Of a DNA stretch of 64,000 nt, positions 29,699 through 40,085 are shown piece after piece. Both the position numbers and the translations under genes were made by a program. This DNA is from Isoetes taiwanensis. Its lineage: Eukaryota; Streptophyta; Lycopodiopsida; Isoetales; Isoetaceae. The notes below the pieces were generated by a model. It was given only the letters and a program-made list of their open reading frames with translations. It did no database searches and had not been told where the DNA came from. Positions within the stretch are counted from its first letter, which is position 1, and every line of letters begins with the position of its first letter. The stretch is from contig JAJEKV010000008.1 of assembly GCA_021234155.1 (NCBI GenBank), positions 20,863,959-20,927,958 of the forward strand, in the 5' to 3' direction.

Positions 29699-32600
29699 GG
29701 ATTGGTCCTATGATAGGCATATACTGGCCGATAGAAGAGGAACAAACTCAAAAACTACTCAGCATGGAGACTGAAAATAAGAGAAGCTAAAGAGGAATAT
29801 AGTATAAAGAAAGGGAGAAACGAGTCTACAAGGGTCACTGAAAAAGAATGCACAGATAAGGCTGATGGGACAGCAGAACAAAATGGATCTAAAACGGCAA
29901 CAACAAAGGCACAAGAACAGACAGAACATCGAAAGAGCCGATGGGAGGAATGACGAGTGAAGAAGAACACATAGAAAGGAAGAACATAATACGGTCGAAA
30001 AAGAGCCAGGTAAGTGGGAGCCAGAACGGATAGTGGCATGGGAAACAAGGCGACTAAGAAAACAGGCAAGTGAAGCAAAGTAAAAAAGGTCGGAAAAAAG
30101 AGAGTCGAAAATAAAAGAGAGGAAAAGATGGAAGGAGACAAAACTCAGCAGGAAAAGCGGGCGGAGAAAAGGAAACAGTAACGAACAAACAATGAAAAAA
30201 CACACATGGAGCAAATGAATACATGGAACAAAAGGAGTCAAGGAACTAAAACAGCAAAAAGAAGTCAAGAAAATTGCCAAACAGAGAAAAATGGTAGAAT
30301 AGAATGGCTAGAATACACAGGCAAATGGGACAAACAAAAAGCTGAGCAAGGCTATGGAGTAACCGAGATAATCAGAGCCAAGGGAAAAATCCATGCAAAA
30401 CAAGAGGTGAGGGAGATATGAAGAATAAGAAATGGAAGAACCAAACATGAAACCAAGGACTAAGCAAACATGACGCCGTCGAAAGAATAAAAGGAAGAGA
30501 ATAACGGGAGGCAACAAAGCAAAATAGAGAATAGATTAAAGGAGCAAATAAGAAAAAGGAGGCGAAGAACAGGGGACAAAAAGCGAAAGAAGAAACAGCC
30601 GAACGGGGCAAATGAAAAAATGCAGATATGACCAAGGGACAAGGGAGAAAAGGTAAAAAGAGACAATGGAGAAAATGTAACAAAAACCGTAGAGTTATCA
30701 AACATAAGAAGAGAACTAGGCAGGAAAATGGAAAAAATAAGACCCACAGTGCTAAACTAAAAACATGGTAAAGAGTCAAATAAAGGCAAAAAGGAAACAA
30801 ATAGGAAACCATGGAACAACTGATACCAAACTATGACAACAAAAGAAGAAGGTGACAATGCAACAACTCAGAAGTGACCAAGGGTATCCAAAACCAAGGG
30901 TAAACAAGAGAATGGAGTAAACACAGGTGACAATGTGCATGATAGATAGATAACGGCATGCAACAAGAAAGAAATTTATAAAGCAATAACTTGAAAGTTC
31001 ACGAAAACACAATAGTTTGAAAGTTGACAGAACAAAAAAGGAGGTCAAATGGGAGAAATAGGGTACGAATAAAAAAGGCCAAACAAGAAGGCATGTGATC
31101 TATAGAGAAACAACGGACCTAAAGGCACAAAGCACTTGGAAACCAAGAATAATAGATAGATAGATAGTATTTAATATCACGCCATGGAATGAACAGACGG
31201 GACTAGCAAACAAACTGAGACTAACGAAACAACAACGAGCGGATGGACTAAGCTAACAAACAAGTTCGAGAAAAGACAAAAAACTAGAATAAGGACATTA
31301 AGCAGCAAAGCGGAGTAACCTAGAGCGAAGGACAAGTGACATAAAAAGACGAAGTACAATAACAGGATGCAAAAGCCACCGCATGAAACAACCAAAACAA
31401 GGATAATAAGGAAGCTAAAAGGACCATCATATAACAAAAAGCATTAAGGAAAACCTATCCATGTGAAGCTCAGCATCCCGAAGCAAGGGATAAATGGATT
31501 ACAGGGACTGTCGCATACAAAGAGGTCAAAAGAACTTAAGAAAAACCAAGAGCAAATGTAAGCAAAGACATGAAGGGACAATGGTCTAACAAAGTCGACT
31601 GGATGAAAAGGGGCAACCCAGTGAAAGGACCAAAGTAGAATACATATGACCAACTACACGAACTCTATATAACTTGCACAGAGCGAGACACGTGGAAACA
31701 ACGAAACATGTGGAAACCTAGAAGCGTGAGACCATAGAGAGGATCAGAAACAGAAGAGCAATGACGGAATACAAATTCATCGATATCACAAAAGTTACTA
31801 GAGAAGTGGTTGAGGTAACTCCAGACGTACACATAGACGTAGGATGATAGAAACCACAAAGTCTACGAACAATATGCAGGATATCCCAAATATGCATCCA
31901 GTGATCAAATGAAACAAAGTGAGCTATAAAGAATACCAACTAAAGAATGGATCTAATACCCGCACATATCTAAAGAAGAAGAATACATCAGATGAAATCA
32001 TATAGGCACATATAAAAAGCCTAAGGACCACAAACAACTATGTAGTACAAGCGTTATCTACCAAATGCACCTGACCAAAAAATGCGTCAAACATACTATG
32101 TAGAATATCGAAGACCAAGGAAACTACCTGAAAGAAACTACATTAATGTCTCCAGAATAGACGAGATGACAATATTTGATGTAAACAGCACCCATCCATC
32201 TACGTAGAACATCATATACAAAATATAGAGCAAAAAATGATGGCACAGAGAGCCAAACCCCAGATAGATTTCGGATATAAATGATGAATGAGACATTGTA
32301 CTGACAAATAAACAAGTTCCCTTGAAAGCAACCATAAATGAGAACCATATATGGAGATCTAGCACGCGATTGCGAGAATGACTAAATAAAAATAATAAGA
32401 AAAACCGAACCTGTAGTCGCAAATTATCCAAAGATCATAAAGTCCCGTCCGCTTGATGGAGGAATCGTATGACCCATGAGGCGACCTTGAGCCGATATCG
32501 AAAAAAACAAAACGAAAAAGCAAATGTTCCATGCGTGACAAATAGGAAAAAATGTCCAAAGGGCAATAAACTCAAACTTGCATCTAGGCCACATCCAGGA

Positions 32601-34778
32601 ATGAAAGACGACATATGTTCAGTGGGAAACTCGAATCTGAAGAAAAATGAACAGTTGCAGAAGCTACAAACCGCGTGGCCTATTTACCGCATGAGCAATG
32701 GCACTTGCTTGTGTATATCGGCCAACATATGGTCACATGATAAGTAGGATTAAAAGAGTAATAGCCCATGGAACCAATGCGACAAAAATGAAATTAAAGA
32801 GACAAATTGCAAGGAATAGATGCGACAGAAACCAATAGAACTAATGAAGCAATAACAAATGGGCGAAACGAAATTATGAGTGAAGAGAGCGAGCTATACG
32901 ACATCAATGGAACAAATCGTATGCAAAGGAGACCAGAAGGAACAAAGTAGCCGCTATGCATATAGAACCGCTAAGAAAATCTTCACACTTGAATGCAAAT
33001 TGTCAACAGCTTCCAACAATGGGACCATTTAACTGACCTAAGATGAACTTGAAGATGTAAAATACACAAAATAATTCTCAAATGACTTAGTTAACTACAA
33101 GCCGTGCGTGATAGAAGAAGCGAAAGAACTAACAATGTGAAAATGACAAAACCACATGTTACGAACTGGACAAATATAAACCGTCGTATAATCGATAAAC
33201 ATTGACTCGGGTGTGCTTCGCTATGTCAAATAAACAAAGCATGAAGAAAAATGCAACGCCCTTGCACCTGGAAGAGACTGCCCCACTAATCAACAATTGG
33301 GAAAGAGTGCCACCGACAACCGAAAAATCAAGGCCACAATAGGAATTTAAAGGGAAACTGGATCCTGGTATCCAGGGTGGAAAAATGAAAAAGGAAATAC
33401 TGGGTCTCGGTATCCCGACATGCTGAACCTGTGATGTTGTAGCCAGAAGTAGGCGGTGGAGGCTGTAAGCTCCCCGAATCTGCCTAGACAGGCAAAAGCA
33501 CTGGCCCCCTGGTCTTTCAGAGCAAGATGGAATCCACAAAAGGATGTGCAACCGACATAGATGGGGATTTAGCAAAGGAAACAAGCTGGGATTCAACACC
33601 AAAGGGGCAGAATCGATACAGATGAAACCAAAGACAGACACAGAACTGGTGGACTTATTAGATGAAATCCAATCGCAAATAGACTATACGAGTTAAGACT
33701 GCCACCAATATGCAAGGGGCTTAAATCAATCCAACGAATAAGAGAATGAAACTGATGATTAAAAACTTACTGGAACAACTCCATGGAACAGGGGAAAGCT
33801 TGATGAAGCAGCAGAGAGTTTTGAGGACATGTGCCTATGCCAAATCTGGATGGAGGTGTACGAGGATCCTTGTAGAATAGAATAAATCAAAGCAGGATCC
33901 GTCAGGCCATGGCATCCGCTCTGCAAGCCAACCAAAACCTGTGCTCTGCCATCATATATCACAATGAAAAATTAACAAATAACATAGTTCAGAAATCTAA
34001 ATGCGATCAAATTACTGAGCAGGGTTAGCATCCCTGACATTCCACATGATTCAGAAGCAAAAATCGATCAAAGGAGGATGAAATAGAAAGGAAAAGCTGA
34101 GGATGAGCTCTATGCTAGCTTATGTAGCCAGGACAGAGTAAATGGCACCACCCAGCCCAATTTTTTATCCTTCTGGCTAAACCAAACCCATCTAAAGACA
34201 TAGCTTTCATGAATCTGATATGAAATTACAAGGATGAATTCTTATAACTCATGGACCGACACTATCTAAAGACCCAACTGGACTATGGCTTCCAGAGAAG
34301 AGTCGTCTCCCGCGCTCACGCCTGGCCATGACCCCTGCAAACACATAACCGATCGACTAACATCCTACAGACCCTGAATCTGCACAGGGATCCGACTAGT
34401 TGCAATGGGGCCAGAAATACCAAACCGAGTCTAGTTTGGTCGTATTCTTAGCGGAACCATCTCTGCCCCAATCCAGTCGAATAACCCTTCTCCGATGGAA
34501 CCCCAGCTGCCGCTTCAAGGTACTGAATCCAGGCGAATTCTTTTGAGCATGCAGAAACCAAATCCTGGCTATTAAACAACTACCATTAGAACCGAAGCCA
34601 ATCAAATGTGCATACCTCACAGACTGGGGCTGGAAACAGACTGGGGCTTGATAGAGCGCAAACTCCGATCATCCACCGAGAAGAGTACTGACAAAGGGAG
34701 AAAACAGAAACTGCCAGATCCAATCTGGTAAGCAGTGGGAAACAACCAGAAAGAGCAAGAAGAATGAAATTGGTAGGA

Positions 34779-34938
34779 CAAACTGATAGGATAAAGAAGA
34801 AGGAGAAATCTAGCTCAAGAGAACGCCGATGATAAAAACAATGAAGAGAGGCTGAATAAATAGGAGGAGTGACAAAGGGACGTCCCCATCCAAGGAATGT
34901 CAGTTCTATTGCTGTCGCAATAGAACTGTGGCATTCAT
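34779..34938 (-). repeat. Hairpin-bearing 160-bp segment, copy 2
   Basis: Stem 34901-34912 with 34917-34928, loop TGTC. Relative to copy 1 the second base pair of the stem has changed from G-C to A-T on both sides, so pairing is kept. Confidence 0.8.
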
Positions 34939-34962
34939 ATACGAAAATTCTCAAAGAAAACC
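34934..34962 (+). repeat. 29-bp direct repeat, right copy
   Basis: Identical to 28707-28735. Confidence 0.85.
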
Positions 34963-35508
34963 TCATATGGTACGTTATGACATACCCCTTATCGTATAAA
35001 TATTGCAAATGCAGATTAAAGTGAACTAAAGAGTTAAAGAATGATTTGTTTAGTATGAGTATGTATTGAAACAATTTTCATGATCCTAAGTTAACATATG
35101 GGTGAAAGCACGCTGTGGTGTTCCAATTCGGCTGTCCCCCCCTGCCCCCCCAAAATGTGGCGTTGCATCCGTCACTTTTGTGGTATGAAAGTATAATTAT
35201 GGCACCGCTCAACTGCCGTTATTTAAGAATGGAGTCCCAATTTGTGGGAGAAATTCTAATTTCAAAAACTAAAATTCAAATTCCTATTCTTTGGCCCCTT
35301 CCTGTTCTTTGCCTACGTCCTGTTCTTTGGCTCCCTCCCTCCCTGTTCTTTCTTCGCTAAGCTAGCATGATTCCCCGAGCTATATTCTTATTAATCTGCT
35401 TTTTGCAGATTTTTGCCTCGATTTGGCAGACAACATTATTGGGGAGGAAAATGTTCCTCGTCCCGAGGAACTCAAGGTTTTTGAAACTTACCCTGGATCC
35501 CATATCTT
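34963..35508. other. Intergenic region
   Basis: No gene is seen. A C-rich run lies at 35137-35153 and a CCTGTTCTTTGGC-type word repeats at 35290-35350. Confidence 0.45.
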
Positions 35509-36918
35509 CTAGCCAGATGGTGGCCTTGTTTTCAAATTCCTGATTTTCACTTTTGGGCATGCATACCATCGCGTATCTGAGTCGACTTTTATTGCATTCA
35601 ATATCTTTTCTAGTTTACCTTCCATGGCCAAATTATTGTTGGCTATAATTGCGTCTTCTCGCTCCTCCTCTTTGATATCATATGGCAATTCAAGTTGCAA
35701 GATATCCTGGTATCGTGAGTTCTTCACCACTTGTTCGTTGATGTTCTTCAGTACTTCTAAATCTTTTTGCTTCAAGGCATTCACTTTATCCTTGTGAGCT
35801 TTAAAAGCCTCTAGAGATAATGCTCTAGATTCAATTCCTTTCTTGTGTCTTGCTTGCTCTTTGTTCTCTCTCACTAAATTGTCATCCTTTGCCTTTCTTT
35901 GCAAAGCCCCCTTCTCGCTTTGCTTGCCATCTTTTATTTCACTAACCTTCTCATCTCGGTCCTCCATCTTGTTTAATTTCTCGTTGCACACAATACTAAC
36001 AACTCCTTCCTTTTCTTTTGATTTCAATTGCTTCTTTTCCATGTCTAACCATTCTTCCTCTTGTTTTTCGCAATTTTTATGCATCAATTTCGTATGGTAG
36101 TCCTCATCGTATTTTTCCATCTCCGTTTGTTCGCTCTTGTGCGTTGATCTGCTCTCTTCATCAACTACTTTGCATATGTCCTTCTCTTCTTGGCAATCTC
36201 TTACGGCTATATCAATTTTATTGCTCGCATCAGCGTGATTTGGCTTGTCGACCAGCTTCTCGTCAACTGGGTGTTGCTCCGTTAATGCTGGCTTAATCAC
36301 ATATTCTATGGGCTCCAAATATTGTAAACGTGTTGTCTTTTCTTCCATCATTTCAGGCCCAGAATCTGTAAGGGAAATTTCTTCAAACAATTCTGAGGAC
36401 GCATGTATAGCTTTATGGTGACGACACATTAATAAATCATCAACTTCATCCAATTCTTCTGCTTCTTGTCTAGTAAGAACAACGAGTTGATGGCACTCCA
36501 CACAAATCCGCTCCTCATTGTCCAAATTTGTGAATATCTGCTTTTGAATCATCTCGTCTTCTTGGGTATTGCAGGTCCCACAATGTGATTGGTACACAAA
36601 TTCTACTGGGCAATATTTTGCAATATGGCCGTACTGGTGACATCTCCAACATTGCACATATTTGTTTGACTGCATAATGCACATCGTCTGTTGCATCTCG
36701 AGCACTTTTGCAGATAACTCTCTGAGTACGTCTTCTTTGAACTTTTTTATGACCACTTCTGGTGTTGGAACTTCCGTGGATATTGTTGACCTCTGGGGAC
36801 AATGCACTAATGTTGTAGTTCCATAGGTTGCTCCTGCTGCTGCAACTTGATGAAGATGGACTTGATCCACAATCAAGCCTCTTTGCTGAAGAGCAAAGTA
36901 ATCAATTTGTCCACTCAT
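35509..36918 (-). CDS. Gag-like zinc-knuckle protein with long charged coiled coil
   Basis: The 469-residue frame has one CCHC zinc knuckle at about residues 91-104 (CWRCHQYGHIAKYC), the nucleic-acid-binding motif of retroelement Gag proteins. A second Cys/His cluster follows (CGTCNTQED, ICVECHQL, CRHHKAIH). Residues about 190-450 are dominated by Lys and Glu and likely form coiled coil. No protease, integrase or reverse transcriptase follows to the left. An LTR-like block lies upstream at 37213-37624, so this is probably the 5' part of an LTR retrotransposon that has lost pol. The frame is intact, which is notable in this damaged neighbourhood. A domesticated Gag-derived gene is an alternative. 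Confidence 0.6.
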   Translation of the reverse strand: MSGQIDYFALQQRGLIVDQVHLHQVAAAGATYGTTTLVHCPQRSTISTEVPTPEVVIKKFKEDVLRELSAKVLEMQQTMCIMQSNKYVQCWRCHQYGHIAKYCPVEFVYQSHCGTCNTQEDEMIQKQIFTNLDNEERICVECHQLVVLTRQEAEELDEVDDLLMCRHHKAIHASSELFEEISLTDSGPEMMEEKTTRLQYLEPIEYVIKPALTEQHPVDEKLVDKPNHADASNKIDIAVRDCQEEKDICKVVDEESRSTHKSEQTEMEKYDEDYHTKLMHKNCEKQEEEWLDMEKKQLKSKEKEGVVSIVCNEKLNKMEDRDEKVSEIKDGKQSEKGALQRKAKDDNLVRENKEQARHKKGIESRALSLEAFKAHKDKVNALKQKDLEVLKNINEQVVKNSRYQDILQLELPYDIKEEEREDAIIANNNLAMEGKLEKILNAIKVDSDTRWYACPKVKIRNLKTRPPSG

Positions 36919-37212
36919 AATTCCCTTCTCTCGAAACTTGTCAATGGCTCTAATGTCTCTTTTGCACTTTGTTCATGGTGTAATTAAATTTAATTTATCT
37001 TCTTTCCTTGTCGGTGCTGCCTGGTAGCAATTCTTTCGTGCTCTTCCTTGGATTCCGTTCCTCGCACATACATACATCGATGGAGGGAGTTGGCCTGGCT
37101 TTCTCTCTAACCGTGGCTTGGCTCCTCTTCTCTATCTAATGTTGCCGACTTTCTTGGACAGATCTCCTCCACGAGCACCACGATTGAATTCCCGGCCAGT
37201 GCACCACTTTTA
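36919..37212 (-). other. Leader between LTR-like block and gag-like gene
   Basis: Directly after the LTR-like end (GCTCGACA) comes TAAAAGTGGTGCACTGGCC on the minus strand, a position where a primer-binding site would be expected. It does not match the usual Met-tRNA complement. No gene is seen. Confidence 0.4.
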
Positions 37213-37624
37213 TGTCGAGCCCCGCTCGCAACCCGAGGAAAAGGTAGCGCTGTGAAAGAGACACCAAGAGAACTAGAACGAAAAATCAAACTTTATTGCA
37301 CTTGCTTTTGGTTGGAAAAACCCCAACCGTGGTTCACATATTTATAGTCCCAACTACCCCTTTGCCACATCATCGCCACATCATCGCCATGTCATCGCAC
37401 CCCTTGGATTTTGTATGCCACCTAGGCGGATCGCCCTCGTGGCACGCCACGTCATCAATTCTTGCCACTGGTCACTCATATGCCAACTCATCTTTGCCAC
37501 GTCATCACGCAAAAAAGATGCGATTTTGTGGTTCTTCAATCCTTTGGCCAAAAGGTCTTGGAATGGAATTGAACCCTGCACCTATCCATTAGGAGGCAAA
37601 GATCTTGCCCAACTCGGCTACCCA
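37213..37624 (-). mobile_element. LTR-like block with TATA box and polyadenylation signal
   Basis: Read leftward it runs from TGGGTAGCC to GCTCGACA (TG...CA). It contains CTATAAATATGTGAACC as a TATA region followed about 50 bp later by CAATAAAGTT, the compact promoter/poly-A layout of an LTR. Its first 65 bp (TAGCCGAGTTGG, then GGTTCAATTCC) look like tRNA A and B boxes, so a SINE-like sequence may overlap its start. A matching 3' LTR was not found near 35 kb. Confidence 0.45.
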
Positions 37625-37626
37625 TC
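37560..37626 (-). repeat. tRNA-like sequence with A and B boxes
   Basis: The minus strand has TAGCCGAGTTGGGCAAG and, about 35 bp on, GGTTCAATTCC, closely matching pol III A and B box consensus and spacing. There is no full cloverleaf, so it is a tRNA-derived SINE head or relic and not a tRNA gene. Confidence 0.5.
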
Positions 37627-38638
37627 CTAGTTTTGAAATAGTTAGACTTCTTTCTTTCTTTAAGGCTTTTTTTTTCCTTAATTTTTTACTCTCTCCTCTT
37701 CTCAGTTTCGCGTTCTGTAGCAGAAGATCGGTTTTTATCCTGGAATCAAATTTGGTGGAGATGGCTTCGATGCTCCAATCCGACGAAAAACGGAGAAGAG
37801 ACTTGTTTTCTTTCAAAAAAACGGAACAAAAAACGGTCGTTTTCAGTATGACTTGAGGAAAACCCCTTTTGTTCTTATTTTGTTTCAACGTTAAACCTAA
37901 AAACAGAAAGTAGACAGTCTGTGGCACTCAATCTATGGTGCTTTCGCATGGAATCCGAATTTAGCATTCTATATCTGGCTTAAAAGGTAAGTTTCAGAAT
38001 TATTTCTTTAGTTTTAGGGTCGTGCATGCTTTTTCCTTTCAGATTCTTGGTTGGTTCGTGTATTCCGGAACAGTCTCATATAGGCTCTGTAAAACTATGT
38101 TTGCTCTGGCATTCCCGAAGCTCTGGTATTCCGGAAGCCCTGGTATTAAACTATAGCTTTCTGTTCATAGCTGTTCATAGCTGTTCATAGCTGTCCGGAA
38201 GCCCTGGTATTCTGTTCATAGCTTTGACATCCATTACCTCAGAGCCGGCTGTGAAATCCATTATCTGTGAAATCTAAGGAGTTAATTGTAAATGCATATG
38301 GAAGTTTCAAACTATAGAAGCCAGAAGCCAGCATCAAACCATCGCCGAAAACATTTGTCATCCCTTGTAATCTGTCAAGAGTAGCATTCTTGATAGTTTT
38401 ATACACACTGTCAGCTGCAAAAGCCATTGCTCTAGAGCTCAATACAGTCATGTGTGTTGATATTTCGGTATTGTCAAAGACAGAATGAAATAATCTGCTG
38501 CTGACAGCCCACGTTCAGGGACAACCCTGTGCACAAACACCTTGTAATTTTTAGCACAAAAGGGCAGCAAACTGGCTCTGATACCTATTATGTAAGGATT
38601 CCCTTTGATTTGAAGCCACAAATAGAATAACCAGAGCC
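37627..38638. other. Region left of the captured fragment and hAT gene
   Basis: No gene is seen. AAAAACGG-type words cluster at 37785-37845 and resemble the complement of CCGTTTT repeats at 41583-41660 on the far side of the hAT gene. AGCTGTTCAT repeats three times near 38160. CTATTATGTAAGGATTCCC occurs near 38587 and 38640. Confidence 0.4.
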
Positions 38639-38649
38639 TATTATGTAAG

Positions 38650-39017
38650 GATTCCCTTTGCCAAAGCCTGGCTTATCCCCAATGCAGAAGCTGCAGACTC
38701 AACGTGTTGAAGTAGAAACTCATATATTTTTCTCTTCAATCTTGCCAATGTCTCTGTTAATTGAGAATCAAGTTTGTCTTTAGCAGTGTTAATTGAGAAT
38801 CAAGTTTGTCTTTAACAGTGCCGACTTGATCAAGCCAGTCATTTACTCTTTTTAACTGAGAAATCATGGCTGCCAACCGAGTATTATTAAGCTGAACATG
38901 AGTGGAATCAGAAAAGTCCTCGCAATGATTCCCTTCTCCAGCCTTTTGGTATCCACAATCCAAAGCATCCTCCATGTATTTAAGAAACCATTTCTGAGTC
39001 TCTACATGCAATTGCAT
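38650..39017 (-). pseudogene. DUF6857/DUF936-type C-terminal fragment
   Basis: The minus strand reads WFLKYMEDALDCGYQ, then MISQLKRVNDWLDQVG, and after a 31-bp duplication [20 protein letters not shown]. This order fits the C-terminus of plant DUF936/DUF6857 proteins as I know them (WFL.F.E..LD..., LSQLK.VNDWLD, RLR.KIY..LL.HVESAA.ALG). The 31-bp tandem duplication (about 38757-38818) shifts the frame, so the fragment is dead. It is isolated from the rest of such a gene and lies just left of the hAT transposase, suggesting capture by a transposon. Confidence 0.55.
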
Positions 39018-39185
39018 ACCTCATATTTATTACTTTATATTTAAACCTCAACAGCTAAAGCTGAAGCCTTTGCTTGAATGAGTTTCTTGTGGACACGATG
39101 CTGGCCACAATTTTAAGTCAATTAAATAGGGGCCAAATTATCTGTATGTTACTAATGAAATTGTTATTGGTTGTGTGTAGGAAAC

Positions 39186-40085
39186 ATGTCTACTAGAAAA
39201 AGAAAACCACCAAAGGGGACGTCAGGGCTTAAACCAGGAGATTGGTGGAAAGAGGTGGAACTAGTTCAGAGTGGTAATAAACTTGCAAGAGGTGCTAGAG
39301 AATGGATTTGCCCATATTGCAGAGAGACCCGGATTTCTTCCGTGAAAAGAGTGAGAGGTCATTTGCTTGGGGAAGAGGGATGCGATGTTGCACCTTGTCT
39401 ATCCATTTCCGAGGATAAAAAGCAACAATTATGGGTCTTTGCGAAGCAATTGGATGCAATTAAAACAGGAAGGAAGGAAATGCAAGCTTGTTCTAGGGAG
39501 GCAGCCTCATTTGGTATCATTTCTTCAACACCCAGCGTTAATGATGATTCTGATGATTCTGATTACGAGGAAGAAGAAACCACAAAGGCAATGAACAATG
39601 ATCTAAGCACTTTGGCTTCTAGCAGTGGTATCCAGAAGTTTGTTGCACCTAAAAAGAAGTCTATGTCTAAGTCTAAGAAGATGGGGCAGCAAGATATTAA
39701 AAAGTTAATGGATCCACGCACGAAGGAAGCGGTGGATAGACAAGTTGCCAGGTGGTTTTATCATGACCATATCCCTTTTCGAGTTGCTAGATCAGAATTT
39801 TTTAAGGCTATGATAAGAGAAATAGCAAAGTACGGTCCCGAATATGAGCCACCTAAGTATGATGACCTCCGTACCAAGTTTTTGGAGAAGGAAAAGAGTA
39901 GTTTGGTGGATCTTTTGACTGAAATAAGAGGGCAATGGGCTGATTTTGGAGTTACGTTAATTTTTGATGGATGGACGGACAAGAAAGGACGTCACATTGA
40001 AGATCGGTTGCTTATTGTAGAGGAAGGGCCTACTTTCTTATGTCACATGACATTTCAGCTACAGGTAAATCAGCTCAAAATCTAG
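39186..40085 (+). CDS. hAT-family transposase, N-terminal part (BED finger and DUF659)
   Basis: I choose ATG 39186, six bases after an acceptor-like GTGTAG. Residues about 35-75 (WICPYCRETRISS, then RVRGHLLGEEGCD) form a BED-type zinc finger. An acidic spacer (DDSDDSDYEEEE) and a Lys-rich patch follow. Residues about 175-285 (RWFYHDHIPFRVARSEFFK, then PKYDDLRTKFL, then VTLIFDGWTDKKGRH) match the DUF659 region that carries the first catalytic Asp. A one-base shift near 40035 moves into the next frame, where ISATGKSAQN continues the family sequence. Confidence 0.85.
   Translation: MSTRKRKPPKGTSGLKPGDWWKEVELVQSGNKLARGAREWICPYCRETRISSVKRVRGHLLGEEGCDVAPCLSISEDKKQQLWVFAKQLDAIKTGRKEMQACSREAASFGIISSTPSVNDDSDDSDYEEEETTKAMNNDLSTLASSSGIQKFVAPKKKSMSKSKKMGQQDIKKLMDPRTKEAVDRQVARWFYHDHIPFRVARSEFFKAMIREIAKYGPEYEPPKYDDLRTKFLEKEKSSLVDLLTEIRGQWADFGVTLIFDGWTDKKGRHIEDRLLIVEEGPTFLCHMTFQLQVNQLKI

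Larger units (their letters stand above)
28736..34933. mobile_element. 6.2-kb purine-biased non-coding block between direct repeats
   Basis: The plus strand is strongly A/G-rich throughout. The many minus-strand open frames are therefore Phe/Leu/Ser-rich low-complexity sequence without recognisable domains, and I do not call them genes. The block contains a 48-bp minisatellite near its left end and the same 160-bp hairpin-bearing segment twice (29538-29698 and 34779-34938), in the same orientation. Flanking 29-bp direct repeats suggest insertion as one unit. It could be a non-autonomous (LARD-like) retroelement read leftward, with short terminal repeats beginning TGCCAC and ending CCTATCA. 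No primer site or polypurine tract was found, so the class is open. Confidence 0.4.

Noticed and set aside
29391-32559. Series of Phe/Leu/Ser-rich minus-strand frames resembling membrane proteins
   Set aside because: Hydrophobicity follows from the pyrimidine-rich strand; there is no conserved motif, start context or consistent frame.
33159-33641. 160-codon minus-strand frame
   Set aside because: It is the longest frame in the purine-biased block, but no domain is seen and the composition is explained by strand bias.
37560-37626. Possible tRNA gene
   Set aside because: A and B boxes are good, but acceptor-stem complementarity and a clear anticodon arm could not be shown; it is better read as a SINE-like relic.
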